Of a DNA stretch of 64,000 nt, positions 17,861 to 26,706 are shown one piece after another. The stretch is from an uncultured Porphyromonadaceae bacterium (GTDB lineage Bacteria > Bacteroidota > Bacteroidia > Bacteroidales > Muribaculaceae). The notes beneath the pieces are model-generated. The model was not told the origin of the DNA, ran no database searches, and saw only the letters and a program-made list of their open reading frames with translations. Numbering within the stretch: position 1 is the first letter of the stretch; each line of letters starts with the position of its first letter. The DNA lies in contig CAJKBH010000009.1 in NCBI GenBank assembly GCA_905198125.1, forward strand, positions 28,122 through 92,121, written 5' to 3'. Made by a program: the position numbers and the translations under genes.

Positions 17861-19435
17861 CTATTGTTTCATGTCATCATGAAAATCCTTTACGAACCTT
17901 GGCATCGGATCGGGCATCACGCCCACGCCTAAAGGCGTGACGGCATGAAAATACTCCAGAACACGGTAACCAAGTTCCTTTGAATCCGTAAAAAGAGTCT
18001 CGTGCTCGGCCATAGGTGTCATGTCGTCGTTGCCCTCGGCTATGTAGTCGATGGTGCATACCACATAATCGCGGTCCGGGTCCATGGGAACACCGTTTAC
18101 AAGCACGTGTTTCATCTTTCCGTCGCCGCCGGTTATCACCCGGAGCTCGTCGCTGACGGCCTCGCCACCCTTGGGCGACACTATCGCCATGGTCTTGATA
18201 AAGTCGCGACCCTTCATCTTAATCAGCATCAGCTTGTTGCTGAACGGGAACATGCTGAGCACCCTCCCTTCGCTCACCATCCCTTCGGGCATGGGCTGAC
18301 GGATGCCGCCCACATTCATCAGGGCCAGGTCTACGGCGGGAATGTCGTGTCCGGCACGGCGCAACGAATCGGCGATCTGCATGCCGAGCCACATTCCGGT
18401 GTCACCGGCCCAGTTGGCCAGCGCTCCCGTGCTCTCGGCATTCGGAAGCGCCTGATAACTGTAACCCACCGGCACACGGTCTATCGAATCGACCTTGGCG
18501 GCATAAGGAGCCAGGAACGCCTCGATCTCCTTGTCGTAGGCCGAAGGCGAGAAACGGTCGGTCACGGGAATGTATTCGTAATCGAACTTCTGTCCCTTCA
18601 GGTTGTCGAGATCAATCGATATGTAACCCACATTGCGGCCATACTTGCCTGTCTGTGCCACCAAAACCGGGCGTCCCACCGCATTTTCAATCCAGTAGGG
18701 AGTCTTGTCGGGTGTCTTCGGGTCGACGAACGTATGGCTGTGACCGCCGATGATGATGTCTATGTCCTTCGAAGCACGGGCCAGGTCCACGTCATTGGTC
18801 TTGCCGTTTTCCGACTCATAGCCTATGTGCGTCACGGCTACCACAAGGTCACATTTCTCTTTCTTTTTCAGGAACTCGGCCCAGTGGTTGGCGGTCTCGA
18901 TGACCGGCCTGAACTCCATAGCTCCGGTGTTGGCGGTGGAGATAAGGCTTGCCGGGTCTACGTTGATTCCGATGAAACCAATCTTCTTCTTTCCTATCTT
19001 CTTTACGACGTAGGGTTTGAACAGACCGGCGGCCGGAGTCTTGCTGAAATCGTAGTTGGCCGACAGACGCGCGCCCTTCACTTTCTTCCAGTTGCGGGCC
19101 AGCTCGTCAATGCCGTTGTCGAACTCATGGTTGCCCAAGATACGGACATCGTATCCCATCATGTTGAACAGGGGATACTCCACGTCGCCACGGAAATATT
19201 TGAAATAGAGCGTTCCCTGCACCATGTCGCCGGCATCAACCAAGATCACGTTCTTCTCGGCCTTGCGCACCGAGTCGATGATGGCCTTGCGTGGCAGAAT
19301 GCCTCCGACACCGTTCCTGTCGGATTCGATGTTGGAATGCGTGTCGTTGGTGTGCAGAATCACCAGACGCTCGGCGGCGGCGGACATTGCCACCGTCGCC
19401 GCCAGCGCGCAGGCGATAATGTTACGGAGTCTCAT
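17861..19435 (-). CDS. Secreted 5'-nucleotidase / UshA-family metallophosphatase
   Basis: 524 residues with a short signal peptide (ends near MSAAAE). N-terminal calcineurin-like metal site motifs are in order: LHTNDTHSN, VDAGDMVQG, GNHEFDNG, THIGYESE and GGHSHTF. The C-terminal 5'-nucleotidase domain follows (DLALMNVGGIRQPM; FPFSNKLMLIKMKG). It hydrolyses extracellular or periplasmic nucleotides or UDP-sugars. Its ATG shares one base with the gpmI stop (TGATG), so the genes are coupled. Confidence 0.9.
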   Translation of the reverse strand: MRLRNIIACALAATVAMSAAAERLVILHTNDTHSNIESDRNGVGGILPRKAIIDSVRKAEKNVILVDAGDMVQGTLYFKYFRGDVEYPLFNMMGYDVRILGNHEFDNGIDELARNWKKVKGARLSANYDFSKTPAAGLFKPYVVKKIGKKKIGFIGINVDPASLISTANTGAMEFRPVIETANHWAEFLKKKEKCDLVVAVTHIGYESENGKTNDVDLARASKDIDIIIGGHSHTFVDPKTPDKTPYWIENAVGRPVLVAQTGKYGRNVGYISIDLDNLKGQKFDYEYIPVTDRFSPSAYDKEIEAFLAPYAAKVDSIDRVPVGYSYQALPNAESTGALANWAGDTGMWLGMQIADSLRRAGHDIPAVDLALMNVGGIRQPMPEGMVSEGRVLSMFPFSNKLMLIKMKGRDFIKTMAIVSPKGGEAVSDELRVITGGDGKMKHVLVNGVPMDPDRDYVVCTIDYIAEGNDDMTPMAEHETLFTDSKELGYRVLEYFHAVTPLGVGVMPDPMPRFVKDFHDDMKQ

Positions 19436-20946
19436 CAGAACTCTATCAGGTTATGGCCGTCCATATCGGCGGGCTGCTGCAGGCCCATCAGCTTCAGCAG
19501 GCTGGGTGCCACGTCGGCCAGACGGCCGTTCTCGCACTTGGCGTCCTTGTGGCTGCCGATATAGATGAAAGGCACGGGATTCAGCGAATGCGCCGTGTTG
19601 GGAGTGTCGTCGGCGTTCAGGGCATGGTCGGCGTTGCCGTGGTCGGCGATGATGATCATCTCGTACTCGTGCTTCTTGCCGGCTTCCACCACCTTCTCGA
19701 CGCAGGTGTCGAGCGTGGCCACAGCCTTCTGAATGGCCTCGTACACTCCGGTGTGGCCCACCATGTCGCCGTTGGCGAAGTTGACTACGATAAAGTCATA
19801 CTTGTCGCTGTTGATGGCGTCCACCAGTTTCTCGGTCACCTCGGGAGCGCTCATCTCGGGCTTCAGGTCGTAGGTGGCTACCTTGGGGCTGGGCACCAGG
19901 ATGCGGTCTTCGCCCTCGAACGGCGCCTCGCGACCTCCGTTGAAGAAGAACGTGACGTGAGCGTATTTCTCGGTCTCGGCTATGTGCAGCTGCTTCTTGC
20001 CCTGGGCCGAAACATACTCGCTCAGCGTGTTGGGCACGTCGCTCTTGGCGAACAGGATGTGCACGCCCTTGAACGAGTCGTCGTACGGAGTCATGCAGTA
20101 ATACTGCAGTCCGGGCACGGGCTTCATGCCCCCCTCCTCATGCTGTGTCAGCACGGTGGTCATCTCCTTGGCACGGTCGTTGCGGTAGTTGAAGAATATC
20201 ACCACGTGGCCCTCCTTGATGCGGCCGTCCACGGTCTCGTTGACAATAGGCTTGATGAATTCGTCGGTCACGCCCTCGGCGTACGACTCCTCAACGGCCT
20301 TCACCACGTCGTCGGTCTTCTTGCCCGTGCCGTCCACCAGCATGTCGTAGGCCTCCTTGACGCGCTCCCAGCGCTTGTCGCGGTCCATGGCGTAGTAGCG
20401 GCCGCAAACTGTTGCGATCACGCCTGCGCTCTGCTTGCAGTGGTCCTGAACTTCGGTCAGGAAGCCTGCGCCGCTCTTGGGGTCGGTGTCACGGCCGTCC
20501 ATGAACGCATGCAGATACACTTCGCTCAGACCGTAGGCCTTGGCCGTGTCGCACAGGGCGTAGAGATGCTGCAGCGACGAGTGTACGCCGCCGGCCGACG
20601 TCAGGCCCATGAAGTGGATGGGCACATTGTGCTCCTTGGCATAGCTGAACGCGCTGATTATCTCGGGATTCTTCTGGAACGAGCCGTCCTTGATGGCGCG
20701 GTTGATCTTCACCAGGTCCTGATATACCACGCGGCCGCCGCCGATGTTGAGGTGACCCACCTCCGAGTTGCCCATCTGTCCGTCGGGCAGACCTACGTTC
20801 TCGCCGCTGGCCTCCAGCTGGGAATGAGGATACTCCTCCATCAGCTTGTCCATGTAAGGTGTCGGGGTGTTGTAAATGGCGTCATCCTTCTTGTGATCGC
20901 CCAATCCATATCCATCCAGGATAATCAACATTGATTTCTTTGACAT
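19435..20946 (-). CDS. gpmI: 2,3-bisphosphoglycerate-independent phosphoglycerate mutase
   Basis: 503 residues, the normal length. The alkaline-phosphatase fold begins with LIILDGYGLG; the catalytic serine is S61 in QMGNSEVGHLNIG; metal ligands are seen in VNFANGDMVGHTG and IIADHGNAD. It interconverts 3- and 2-phosphoglycerate in glycolysis, using manganese and no bisphosphoglycerate. First gene of a probable gpmI / nucleotidase / nagZ-like transcript from the promoter at 21005-21035. Confidence 0.97.
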   Translation of the reverse strand: MSKKSMLIILDGYGLGDHKKDDAIYNTPTPYMDKLMEEYPHSQLEASGENVGLPDGQMGNSEVGHLNIGGGRVVYQDLVKINRAIKDGSFQKNPEIISAFSYAKEHNVPIHFMGLTSAGGVHSSLQHLYALCDTAKAYGLSEVYLHAFMDGRDTDPKSGAGFLTEVQDHCKQSAGVIATVCGRYYAMDRDKRWERVKEAYDMLVDGTGKKTDDVVKAVEESYAEGVTDEFIKPIVNETVDGRIKEGHVVIFFNYRNDRAKEMTTVLTQHEEGGMKPVPGLQYYCMTPYDDSFKGVHILFAKSDVPNTLSEYVSAQGKKQLHIAETEKYAHVTFFFNGGREAPFEGEDRILVPSPKVATYDLKPEMSAPEVTEKLVDAINSDKYDFIVVNFANGDMVGHTGVYEAIQKAVATLDTCVEKVVEAGKKHEYEMIIIADHGNADHALNADDTPNTAHSLNPVPFIYIGSHKDAKCENGRLADVAPSLLKLMGLQQPADMDGHNLIEF

Positions 20947-21004
20947 ATCTTCTAATCTTATCTTTTTTGAATTCCTATCTTTTCATACCTATTGGTATGA
21001 CCTG

Positions 21005-21035
21005 CAAATTTACGAATTTTTTATGACATATCAAA
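21005..21035 (-). promoter_or_regulatory. gpmI promoter
   Basis: On the minus strand TTTG (21035-21032), 19 bases, then TAAATTTG (21012-21005): an exact match to the Bacteroidota consensus. The start of transcription would be about 50 bases before the gpmI ATG. Its -33 element abuts that of the divergent glycosyltransferase promoter. Confidence 0.82.
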
Positions 21036-21067
21036 TTTGGAATTATGGAGCGTGAATATTAATTTTG
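21036..21067 (+). promoter_or_regulatory. Promoter of the divergent glycosyltransferase gene
   Basis: TTTG at 21036-21039, 20 bases, then TAATTTTG at 21060-21067, an exact consensus match. Predicted transcription start near 21074, which favours the ATG at 21096 as start codon. Confidence 0.82.
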
Positions 21068-21095
21068 TGGTTATGGACACACTAACTATGCTGTG

Positions 21096-21941
21096 ATGGA
21101 TGTATCGGTAATAATTGTAAACTATCACACCTCGGAATTGGTGACGGATTGTCTGCGCAGTCTCTATGCGCAGTGCCGTGGCGTGGAACTGGAGGTAATA
21201 GTGGTGGACAATGCCTCCGAGCCGGGATTGCAGCGGAAATTCGACGCACTGTTTCCGGGACTTGGGGTCAAGTGCCTGCAGCTTGACGAGAACGTCGGGT
21301 TCGGACGGGCCAACAACGCCGGTGCCGAAACAGCCACCGGCCGTAACCTCTTTTTTCTCAATCCCGACACCATCCTGGTGAACGACGCCGTTTCCATCCT
21401 GAGCGGCTATCTCGACTCGCATCCGGACACCGGTGCCGTCGGAGGCAACCTGTACGACGAAGGTATGAACCCCATGCTGTCGTTCCGCCGCCGTTACCCC
21501 GGCATCCGCTGGGAACTGAACGAATTGCTTCACAACTGGCCCGACCGGCTGAGATACGGCGACAACCGACGGTTCAATCACACCGGACAGCCCATGCAGG
21601 TGGCGTACATCACGGGCGCCGACCTGATGATGCCGGCTTCCTTGTTCCACAGCATCGGAGGATTCTCGCCGGAGTTCTTCATGTATTACGAGGAAACCGA
21701 CCTGTGCCGGCGCATCAGCCGTGCCGGATACCGCATCATGTCCATACCCGAGGCCCGCATACAGCATCTGGAAGGAGGCAGCTTCTCGCCTGATCCTGAA
21801 GCCATACAGGCCCGCAGGCGACGTGCCGAACATGGCCGCGACACCTATTACCGGCGCAATGTCCCGCCGCTGCGACGCCATACGGCCAACCTCCTCTATC
21901 GTCTATTCATCCTCTCACGCAAGCTCCTGAAGCGCCGATAG
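21096..21941 (+). CDS. Family 2 glycosyltransferase (rhamnosyltransferase-like)
   Basis: The ATG at 21096 is preferred to an in-frame GTG just before it. 281 residues of the GT-A fold: SVIIVNYHTSELV at the N-terminus, VVDNASEPG, NVGFGRANNAG, the DxD-like site FFLNPDTILV, and the acceptor region FFMYYEETDLCRRI. These are the features of bacterial rhamnosyl- or related transferases of the WbbL type that build cell-surface glycans. Cytoplasmic, peripheral to the membrane. The next gene is also a glycosyltransferase 35 bases on, so the two probably act in the same pathway. Confidence 0.9.
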   Translation: MDVSVIIVNYHTSELVTDCLRSLYAQCRGVELEVIVVDNASEPGLQRKFDALFPGLGVKCLQLDENVGFGRANNAGAETATGRNLFFLNPDTILVNDAVSILSGYLDSHPDTGAVGGNLYDEGMNPMLSFRRRYPGIRWELNELLHNWPDRLRYGDNRRFNHTGQPMQVAYITGADLMMPASLFHSIGGFSPEFFMYYEETDLCRRISRAGYRIMSIPEARIQHLEGGSFSPDPEAIQARRRRAEHGRDTYYRRNVPPLRRHTANLLYRLFILSRKLLKRR

Positions 21942-21976
21942 AATTCAGATTAATAATTTCTAATTACTAATTACAC

Positions 21977-23056
21977 ATGAGGGTTCTGTTTGATCATCAG
22001 ATATTTTCCAGCCAACGTTTCGGCGGCGTCTCGAAATATTTCGCGGAAATCATAAGCCGGATGCCACGCGAATGCTGGACCACCACCGCGTGGCTCTCCA
22101 ACAACGAATACGTGCGTCATCACGGCTTGCTGCGTACTGTTCCCTTCCTGCCGGGCCGGGAATTCCGCGGCAAAGGCCGCATTATGGCCGAACTGGGCAA
22201 ACCCTGGTCGGCGTTCAGGATGAAGACCGGCAAATATGATGTGGTGCATCAGACCAATTTCGACACATATCTGATTCCATTCATCGGCAAGCACCCGTTG
22301 GTCACCACATACCATGACGTGAATTTTCTGACCGAACACAACTACAACGCCCGCATGAAACGCCTGCAGGAGGCGTCGCTGAAGCGTGCCGACGCCGTCG
22401 TGGCCATAAGCGAGAACACCAAGCGCGACATGCTGAAATACTTCGACATCAACCCCGACATTATCCATGTGATTCATCACGGCATCGACCTGCCTCCGGC
22501 AGTCACCGGCCCTGACACGCCGCTATGCGACAAGCCCTACATTCTGTTCGTAGGCAAACGGCACCTTTTCAAGAACTTCAACCGTTTTGCCACGGCATTC
22601 AGCCGCATAGCCGGCAGTTACCCCGACCTGCGTGTGGTATGCACCGGCTCCGACTTCAGCCATGGCGAAATCGACATGCTGACGCAATTAGGCATTATCA
22701 ATAGATTCAAGGCCGTCAAGGCCAACGAAAACGAGCTGAACAATCTGTACCGCCACGCACTGTTTTTCATTTTCCCCTCGCTGTACGAAGGGTTCGGTAT
22801 GCCGATACTCGAGGCAATGGTGAACCGGTGCCCCACTCTGCTGGCCGACGCCAGCTGTTTTCCGGAAATAGCGGGGGATGCCGCCGAATATTTCAACGCC
22901 GAAAGCGTGGAGGAGATATCGGACGCCATGACGCGTATGCTTGACAGTTCGGACCTCCGCGCCGACCTGAGCGACCGCGGCTTTCAGCACGCCTCCCTCT
23001 TCTCCTGGGACAAATGCGCCCGCGCCCACCTCGACCTCTACCGCTCCCTGATCTGA
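21977..23056 (+). CDS. Family 4 glycosyltransferase
   Basis: 359 residues, GT-B fold. The N-terminal domain has the acceptor-side loop FSSQRFGGVSKYF; the C-terminal donor domain has ILFVGKRHLFKNF and the EX7E motif region FPSLYEGFGMPILEAMVN. Retaining transferase that uses a nucleotide sugar. It is paired with the preceding GT2 gene. An A/T-rich stretch with repeated TAATTA words precedes the ATG. Product unknown. Confidence 0.9.
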   Translation: MRVLFDHQIFSSQRFGGVSKYFAEIISRMPRECWTTTAWLSNNEYVRHHGLLRTVPFLPGREFRGKGRIMAELGKPWSAFRMKTGKYDVVHQTNFDTYLIPFIGKHPLVTTYHDVNFLTEHNYNARMKRLQEASLKRADAVVAISENTKRDMLKYFDINPDIIHVIHHGIDLPPAVTGPDTPLCDKPYILFVGKRHLFKNFNRFATAFSRIAGSYPDLRVVCTGSDFSHGEIDMLTQLGIINRFKAVKANENELNNLYRHALFFIFPSLYEGFGMPILEAMVNRCPTLLADASCFPEIAGDAAEYFNAESVEEISDAMTRMLDSSDLRADLSDRGFQHASLFSWDKCARAHLDLYRSLI

Positions 23057-23059
23057 CAC

Positions 23060-23155
23060 CAGGCCCCCGCCCCTTCACTCAGCCCTCATCCCTCGCCCCT
23101 CCTCCCTCGCTCCTCATCCCTCAGCCCTCATCCCTCATCCCTCGCGAAGCCGTTT
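23060..23155. repeat. Pyrimidine-rich low-complexity repeat (CCCTCATC-like)
   Basis: Just after the glycosyltransferase stop the plus strand carries about a dozen imperfect copies of CCCTCATCC, CCCTCGCCC and CCCTCAGCC words with almost no purines. It is noncoding and lies between two convergent genes. It could form unusual DNA structure or be an eroded tandem repeat; no function is assigned. Confidence 0.7.
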
Positions 23156-23182
23156 CCGTCAGGAGCTCTGCTCCCCCATCAC

Positions 23183-23219
23183 AAAAAAATTACCGTTCGG
23201 CGCAATGCGCCGAACGGTT
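23183..23219 (-). terminator. Terminator of rplS
   Basis: ACCGTTCGGCGCA (23192-23204) pairs with TGCGCCGAACGGT (23206-23218). On the minus strand a run of seven T follows (plus A run 23183-23189). A second small hairpin (GCCGGACTTGAGTCCGGC) lies between it and the rplS stop. On the plus strand the following ATTTTT may also stop the glycosyltransferase transcript. Confidence 0.85.
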
Positions 23220-23270
23220 AATTTTTCAGTCACTGTGCCGGACTTGAGTCCGGCAGGCTCCGGGGTGCCG

Positions 23271-23630
23271 TTATGCCTTCTTGGCGTAACGCTCCTTGAT
23301 GCGGGCCTTCTTACCGGTGAGGTTGCGCAGGTAGTACAGTTTTGCACGGCGAACCTTACCCAGCTTGTTGGTCGTGATCGACTCGATGAACGGGGACTCG
23401 AGGGGGAAGATACGCTCAACGCCGATACCGTCGCTGATCTTGCGCACTGTGAAACGCTTCTTGTCGCCCTGGCCGCAGATCTTGATAACCACGCCACGGT
23501 ACATCTGGATACGCTCCTTGTTACCCTCCTTGATTCGGTAAGCCACCGTGATGGTGTCGCCCGGTCCGAAATCGTCTACTTTCTTCTCCGGAGTGGCAAA
23601 TGCCTGCTCCGCAATCTTAATCAGATCCAT
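23271..23630 (-). CDS. rplS: Large ribosomal subunit protein bL19
   Basis: 119 residues, normal length. Typical bL19 features: FGPGDTITVAYRIKEGNKER, QMYRGVVIKICGQG, FTVRKISDGIGVERIFPLES and a basic C-terminus (KIGKVRRAKLYYLR-like, here LGKVRRAKLYYLRNLTGK). Part of the 50S subunit near the inter-subunit bridge. Monocistronic with its own promoter and terminator. Confidence 0.98.
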   Translation of the reverse strand: MDLIKIAEQAFATPEKKVDDFGPGDTITVAYRIKEGNKERIQMYRGVVIKICGQGDKKRFTVRKISDGIGVERIFPLESPFIESITTNKLGKVRRAKLYYLRNLTGKKARIKERYAKKA

Positions 23631-23706
23631 TTTATTTAGTTGAATTAAGTTATGCCGGCAATATAAACGCGCTGCAATGTCGCGCCAGAGATTACCGAAT
23701 CGGGCG

Positions 23707-23738
23707 CAAAGTTAGCGATTTTTTTTAATATGAGCAAA
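23707..23738 (-). promoter_or_regulatory. rplS promoter
   Basis: On the minus strand TTTG (23738-23735), 20 bases, then TAACTTTG (23714-23707): consensus. The predicted transcript has a leader of about 70 bases before the rplS ATG, long enough for autoregulation, though I saw no clear structure. Confidence 0.82.
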
Positions 23739-23754
23739 AAAAGCGTTAACTTCG
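23723..23754 (+). promoter_or_regulatory. Possible folP promoter
   Basis: TTTT at 23723-23726, 20 bases, then TAACTTCG at 23747-23754. Weak at the -33 element but well placed about 25 bases ahead of the folP ATG. It overlaps the divergent rplS promoter. Confidence 0.4.
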
Positions 23755-23778
23755 CGCTGTTAACAGCAACATAGCGCT

Positions 23779-24657
23779 ATGATACGCAGCATCAACATAC
23801 GCGGCAGGCTTCTGGAGCTGGACCGACCTAAGGTAATGGGCATCATCAACGTGACGCCCGACAGTTTCCACGCGGCCAGTCGCGCGGGCGACAATGCCGC
23901 CGGCATAGCCCGGCGTATGCTTGACGACGGCGCCGACATACTGGACATCGGCGGATATTCCACACGCCCCGGCGCCGCCCCCGTATCGTCCGACGAAGAA
24001 TACGACCGCCTCGCCCCTGCGCTGGAGTCCATACGGCGCGACTTCCCAGACGCCATCATGTCGGTCGACACGTTCCGCGCCGACGTGGCCCGCAAAGTCG
24101 TGGCCAACTTCGGCGTAGACATAATCAACGACATAGGCGGCGGCACACTCGACCCCGACATAATCCCAAAGGTGGCAGAGCTGCAGGTGCCTTACGTGCT
24201 GATGCACTTGCGCGGTACTCCCGCGACCATGCAGCAACTTACGCAATATGACGACGTTGCTGCCGATGTGCTCCAGGACCTCGCCTTCAAGGTAGCCGAC
24301 TGCCGTCAGGCCGGAATAGCCGACGTCATTGTCGATCCCGGATTCGGCTTCGCCAAGACCACCGACCAGAACTACCGCCTGCTGGCCGCCCTCGACCTGT
24401 TCCATACGCTGAACTGCCCTGTGCTGGCCGGCTTATCGCGCAAGACCATGCTGTGGAAACCATTGGGCATCACCCCGGCCGAGGCCGGCGACGCCACAGT
24501 GGCGGCCGATGCCTTCGCGCTGATGCTCGGCGCAGACATTATCCGCGTACACGACGTAAAGCCGGCCGTCCAGACCTGCCGCCTGTTCGACTTGCTGCGC
24601 GACAACAGCGACAACATTTTCCCTAACCTGCGATACACCACAAACACCCATGATTGA
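23779..24657 (+). CDS. folP: Dihydropteroate synthase
   Basis: 292 residues. TIM barrel with the two PROSITE-type motifs: VMGIINVTPDSFH (pterin side) and DILDIGGYSTRPGA (pABA side). Also SVDTFRADVARKV and GFGFAKTTDQNYRLL. It condenses pABA with the dihydropterin pyrophosphate in folate synthesis and is the sulfonamide target. It overlaps cdaA by 8 bases, a pairing known in Bacteroidota. Confidence 0.97.
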   Translation: MIRSINIRGRLLELDRPKVMGIINVTPDSFHAASRAGDNAAGIARRMLDDGADILDIGGYSTRPGAAPVSSDEEYDRLAPALESIRRDFPDAIMSVDTFRADVARKVVANFGVDIINDIGGGTLDPDIIPKVAELQVPYVLMHLRGTPATMQQLTQYDDVAADVLQDLAFKVADCRQAGIADVIVDPGFGFAKTTDQNYRLLAALDLFHTLNCPVLAGLSRKTMLWKPLGITPAEAGDATVAADAFALMLGADIIRVHDVKPAVQTCRLFDLLRDNSDNIFPNLRYTTNTHD

Positions 24658-25414
24658 GTTCGGTATTAAAGACATCGTTGATATCCTGATAGTCGCCCTG
24701 CTGCTGTTCTATCTGTATCGTCTCATGAAAAACAGCGGAACGCTGTCGCTGTTCTACGGCGTGCTCGCCTTCATCGTGCTGTGGGTGGTATGCTACGAGA
24801 TTTTCGGAATGAGGCTGACCGGCACCATCGTCGACAAGTTCATGAGCATCGGTCTGATAGTACTGGTAATTCTGTTCCAGGACCAGATAAAACGCTTCCT
24901 GATAGACATCGGCGGTCCGGGCAAGTTCAAGCATTTCACACGCATGTTCCGGCATGAGAAAAACGACGACAACAGACATGCCGAGGTCATGGCCGTGGTG
25001 TACGCCTGCATGTCGATGGCCAAGTCCAAGACAGGGGCCCTGATCGTATTCCAGCGCAAGGTTCCCCTCGGCGATTACGAAAAAACGGGCGATGAAATCG
25101 ACGCCGACATCAACGCCCGGCTGATCGAGAACATATTCTTCAAGAACTCGCCGCTGCACGACGGGGCCATGATCATAGCCGGCAACCGCATCGCAGCCGT
25201 GGGCTGCATCCTGCCCGTCAGCCACGACATGAACATACCCAAGAACTTAGGCCTGCGCCATCGCGCCGCCTTAGGCATGAGTCAGGTCACCGACGCCGTG
25301 TGCGTCATCGTCAGCGAGGAAACCGGGGGAATATCCGTGGCACATTCCGGGTCCATCAAGGTCAAGATAAGCGTCACGGAACTGGAGCATATACTTTCCA
25401 CGGCACTGAACTAA
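24650..25414 (+). CDS. cdaA: Diadenylate cyclase (CdaA type), membrane bound
   Basis: 254 residues. Three N-terminal membrane helices (about 8-80), then the DAC domain (about 95-230) with the signature DGAMIIAGNRIAAVGCILP and GLRHRAALG, which bind ATP and metal, plus VCVIVSEETGGISVA. It makes c-di-AMP from two ATP, a second messenger for osmotic and cell-wall control. The start overlaps the end of folP. Confidence 0.95.
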   Translation: MIEFGIKDIVDILIVALLLFYLYRLMKNSGTLSLFYGVLAFIVLWVVCYEIFGMRLTGTIVDKFMSIGLIVLVILFQDQIKRFLIDIGGPGKFKHFTRMFRHEKNDDNRHAEVMAVVYACMSMAKSKTGALIVFQRKVPLGDYEKTGDEIDADINARLIENIFFKNSPLHDGAMIIAGNRIAAVGCILPVSHDMNIPKNLGLRHRAALGMSQVTDAVCVIVSEETGGISVAHSGSIKVKISVTELEHILSTALN

Positions 25415-25458
25415 GCCGGCTGTAACAATACAACTCCGTTTGGCGCGTTAATGATAAT

Positions 25459-26493
25459 GTGAAACGGATTTCAAGGCACATACCGGGCATCATAGCGGCA
25501 ACGGCGGCAGTCGTGGCCGTATCGGCACGTGCCGAGAATTCCAACACGGCATATAACTTCCTGGACATCCCCACCTCGGCGCATGTCTACGCACTCGGAG
25601 GCAATAACATCACAATCATCGACGAGGACGTGTCGCTGTCCGACCAGAATCCCGCGCTGATCGGGCCGGAGCTGGAAAAGCAGGTGGAATTCAACTATAT
25701 GCTGTATATGGCATCGGGCAATTTCGCCGGACTGCGCTACGGTATGGGCGTGGACGACCATAGCGCGTTCGCTGTGGGAATCCGCTACCTTAACTACGGC
25801 AAATTCGACGGCTACGACGAGTTCGGCACCCCCACCGGAGCCTTCACTCCATCAGACCTGATAATCGAAGGCACATATTCGCGCGACATCGCCGGACGCT
25901 GGCGCGGCGGCGCCAACATCAAGATGGCTTATTCGTCATACGAAAACTACAAGGCATTCGCCATCGCGGCTGACTTAGGCGTAAACTATTACGATCCGGA
26001 CCACGACCTCAGCTTCTCCATCCTGCTGCGCAACATGGGCGGTCAGGTCAAGCGCTTCACCGACCGTTACGCCCGTCTCCCCTTCGACATACAGCTCGGA
26101 TATATGCAGTCGCTCGGCCGTCTGCCCTTGCAGATCAGCATCACCGCCAATAATCTGGTGCGCTGGCGCATCCCCTATTACAGCTACTCTGATGGCGCGG
26201 ACGCCCTCAAGATGAAGAACGGATTTTTCACCAACTTCTTCCGCCATCTCATATTCGGCCTGCAATACCAGGCCAGCGATAAATTCTACGCCGCGCTTGC
26301 CTACAATTACCGCGTGGCCTCCGACATGAGTACCTTCGGCCGCAACATACTCAGCGGTTTCTCGCTCGGCATCGGCTTCAAGGTCAAGGGCTTCAAGGCC
26401 GACGTGGCTTACGCCATGCCTCACAAATCCGGCTCCTCGCTGGTGCTCAACCTCTCCTACACCATCCCCTCGCTCATCTACGACGAGGAATAA
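25459..26493 (+). CDS. porQ: PorQ-like type IX secretion system outer membrane protein
   Basis: 344 residues, probable GTG start at 25459 followed by a signal peptide (to VSARAEN). The mature part is an outer membrane beta-barrel of the PorV/PorQ/FadL-like kind: DIPTSAHVYALGGNNI, DQNPALIGPELEKQVEF, ILLRNMGGQVKRF, ending in LSLSYTIPSL-type aromatic strand (LNLSYTIPSLIYDEE). PorQ is a component linked with type IX secretion in Bacteroidota. The sorting-like tail of the protein at 4299-5588 suggests the system is used here. Confidence 0.82.
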   Translation: MKRISRHIPGIIAATAAVVAVSARAENSNTAYNFLDIPTSAHVYALGGNNITIIDEDVSLSDQNPALIGPELEKQVEFNYMLYMASGNFAGLRYGMGVDDHSAFAVGIRYLNYGKFDGYDEFGTPTGAFTPSDLIIEGTYSRDIAGRWRGGANIKMAYSSYENYKAFAIAADLGVNYYDPDHDLSFSILLRNMGGQVKRFTDRYARLPFDIQLGYMQSLGRLPLQISITANNLVRWRIPYYSYSDGADALKMKNGFFTNFFRHLIFGLQYQASDKFYAALAYNYRVASDMSTFGRNILSGFSLGIGFKVKGFKADVAYAMPHKSGSSLVLNLSYTIPSLIYDEE

Positions 26494-26591
26494 AAAGGCA
26501 GCCCCGCCACGTCTCCATTTGTCCCCGCCTTGAGCTTCAGCGAAAGCCCGTCTCCACGTGTTTAATATTTTTAACTATAATTAATGCACCG

Positions 26592-26626
26592 TTTGTTGGC
26601 TAATTCGTTATAACATTATAATTTTG
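26592..26626 (+). promoter_or_regulatory. Promoter of the secreted TonB-C protein
   Basis: TAATTTTG at 26619-26626 is an exact -7 element. Upstream, TTTG at 26592 lies 23 bases away and GTTG at 26595 lies 20 bases away, so either could serve as -33. Predicted leader of about 70 bases before the ATG at 26707. Confidence 0.65.
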
Positions 26627-26706
26627 CATAGAGTTGGTCGCGACCTCTCCGCGAGTCCGGTCAATTCAGCTATTTCGAACGCATTTCCTAATTTAAGGAA
26701 GTATTT

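Noticed and set aside
23060..23155. CRISPR-like repeat array
   Set aside because: The repeats are short, tandem and degenerate, with no spacers of constant length and no cas genes.
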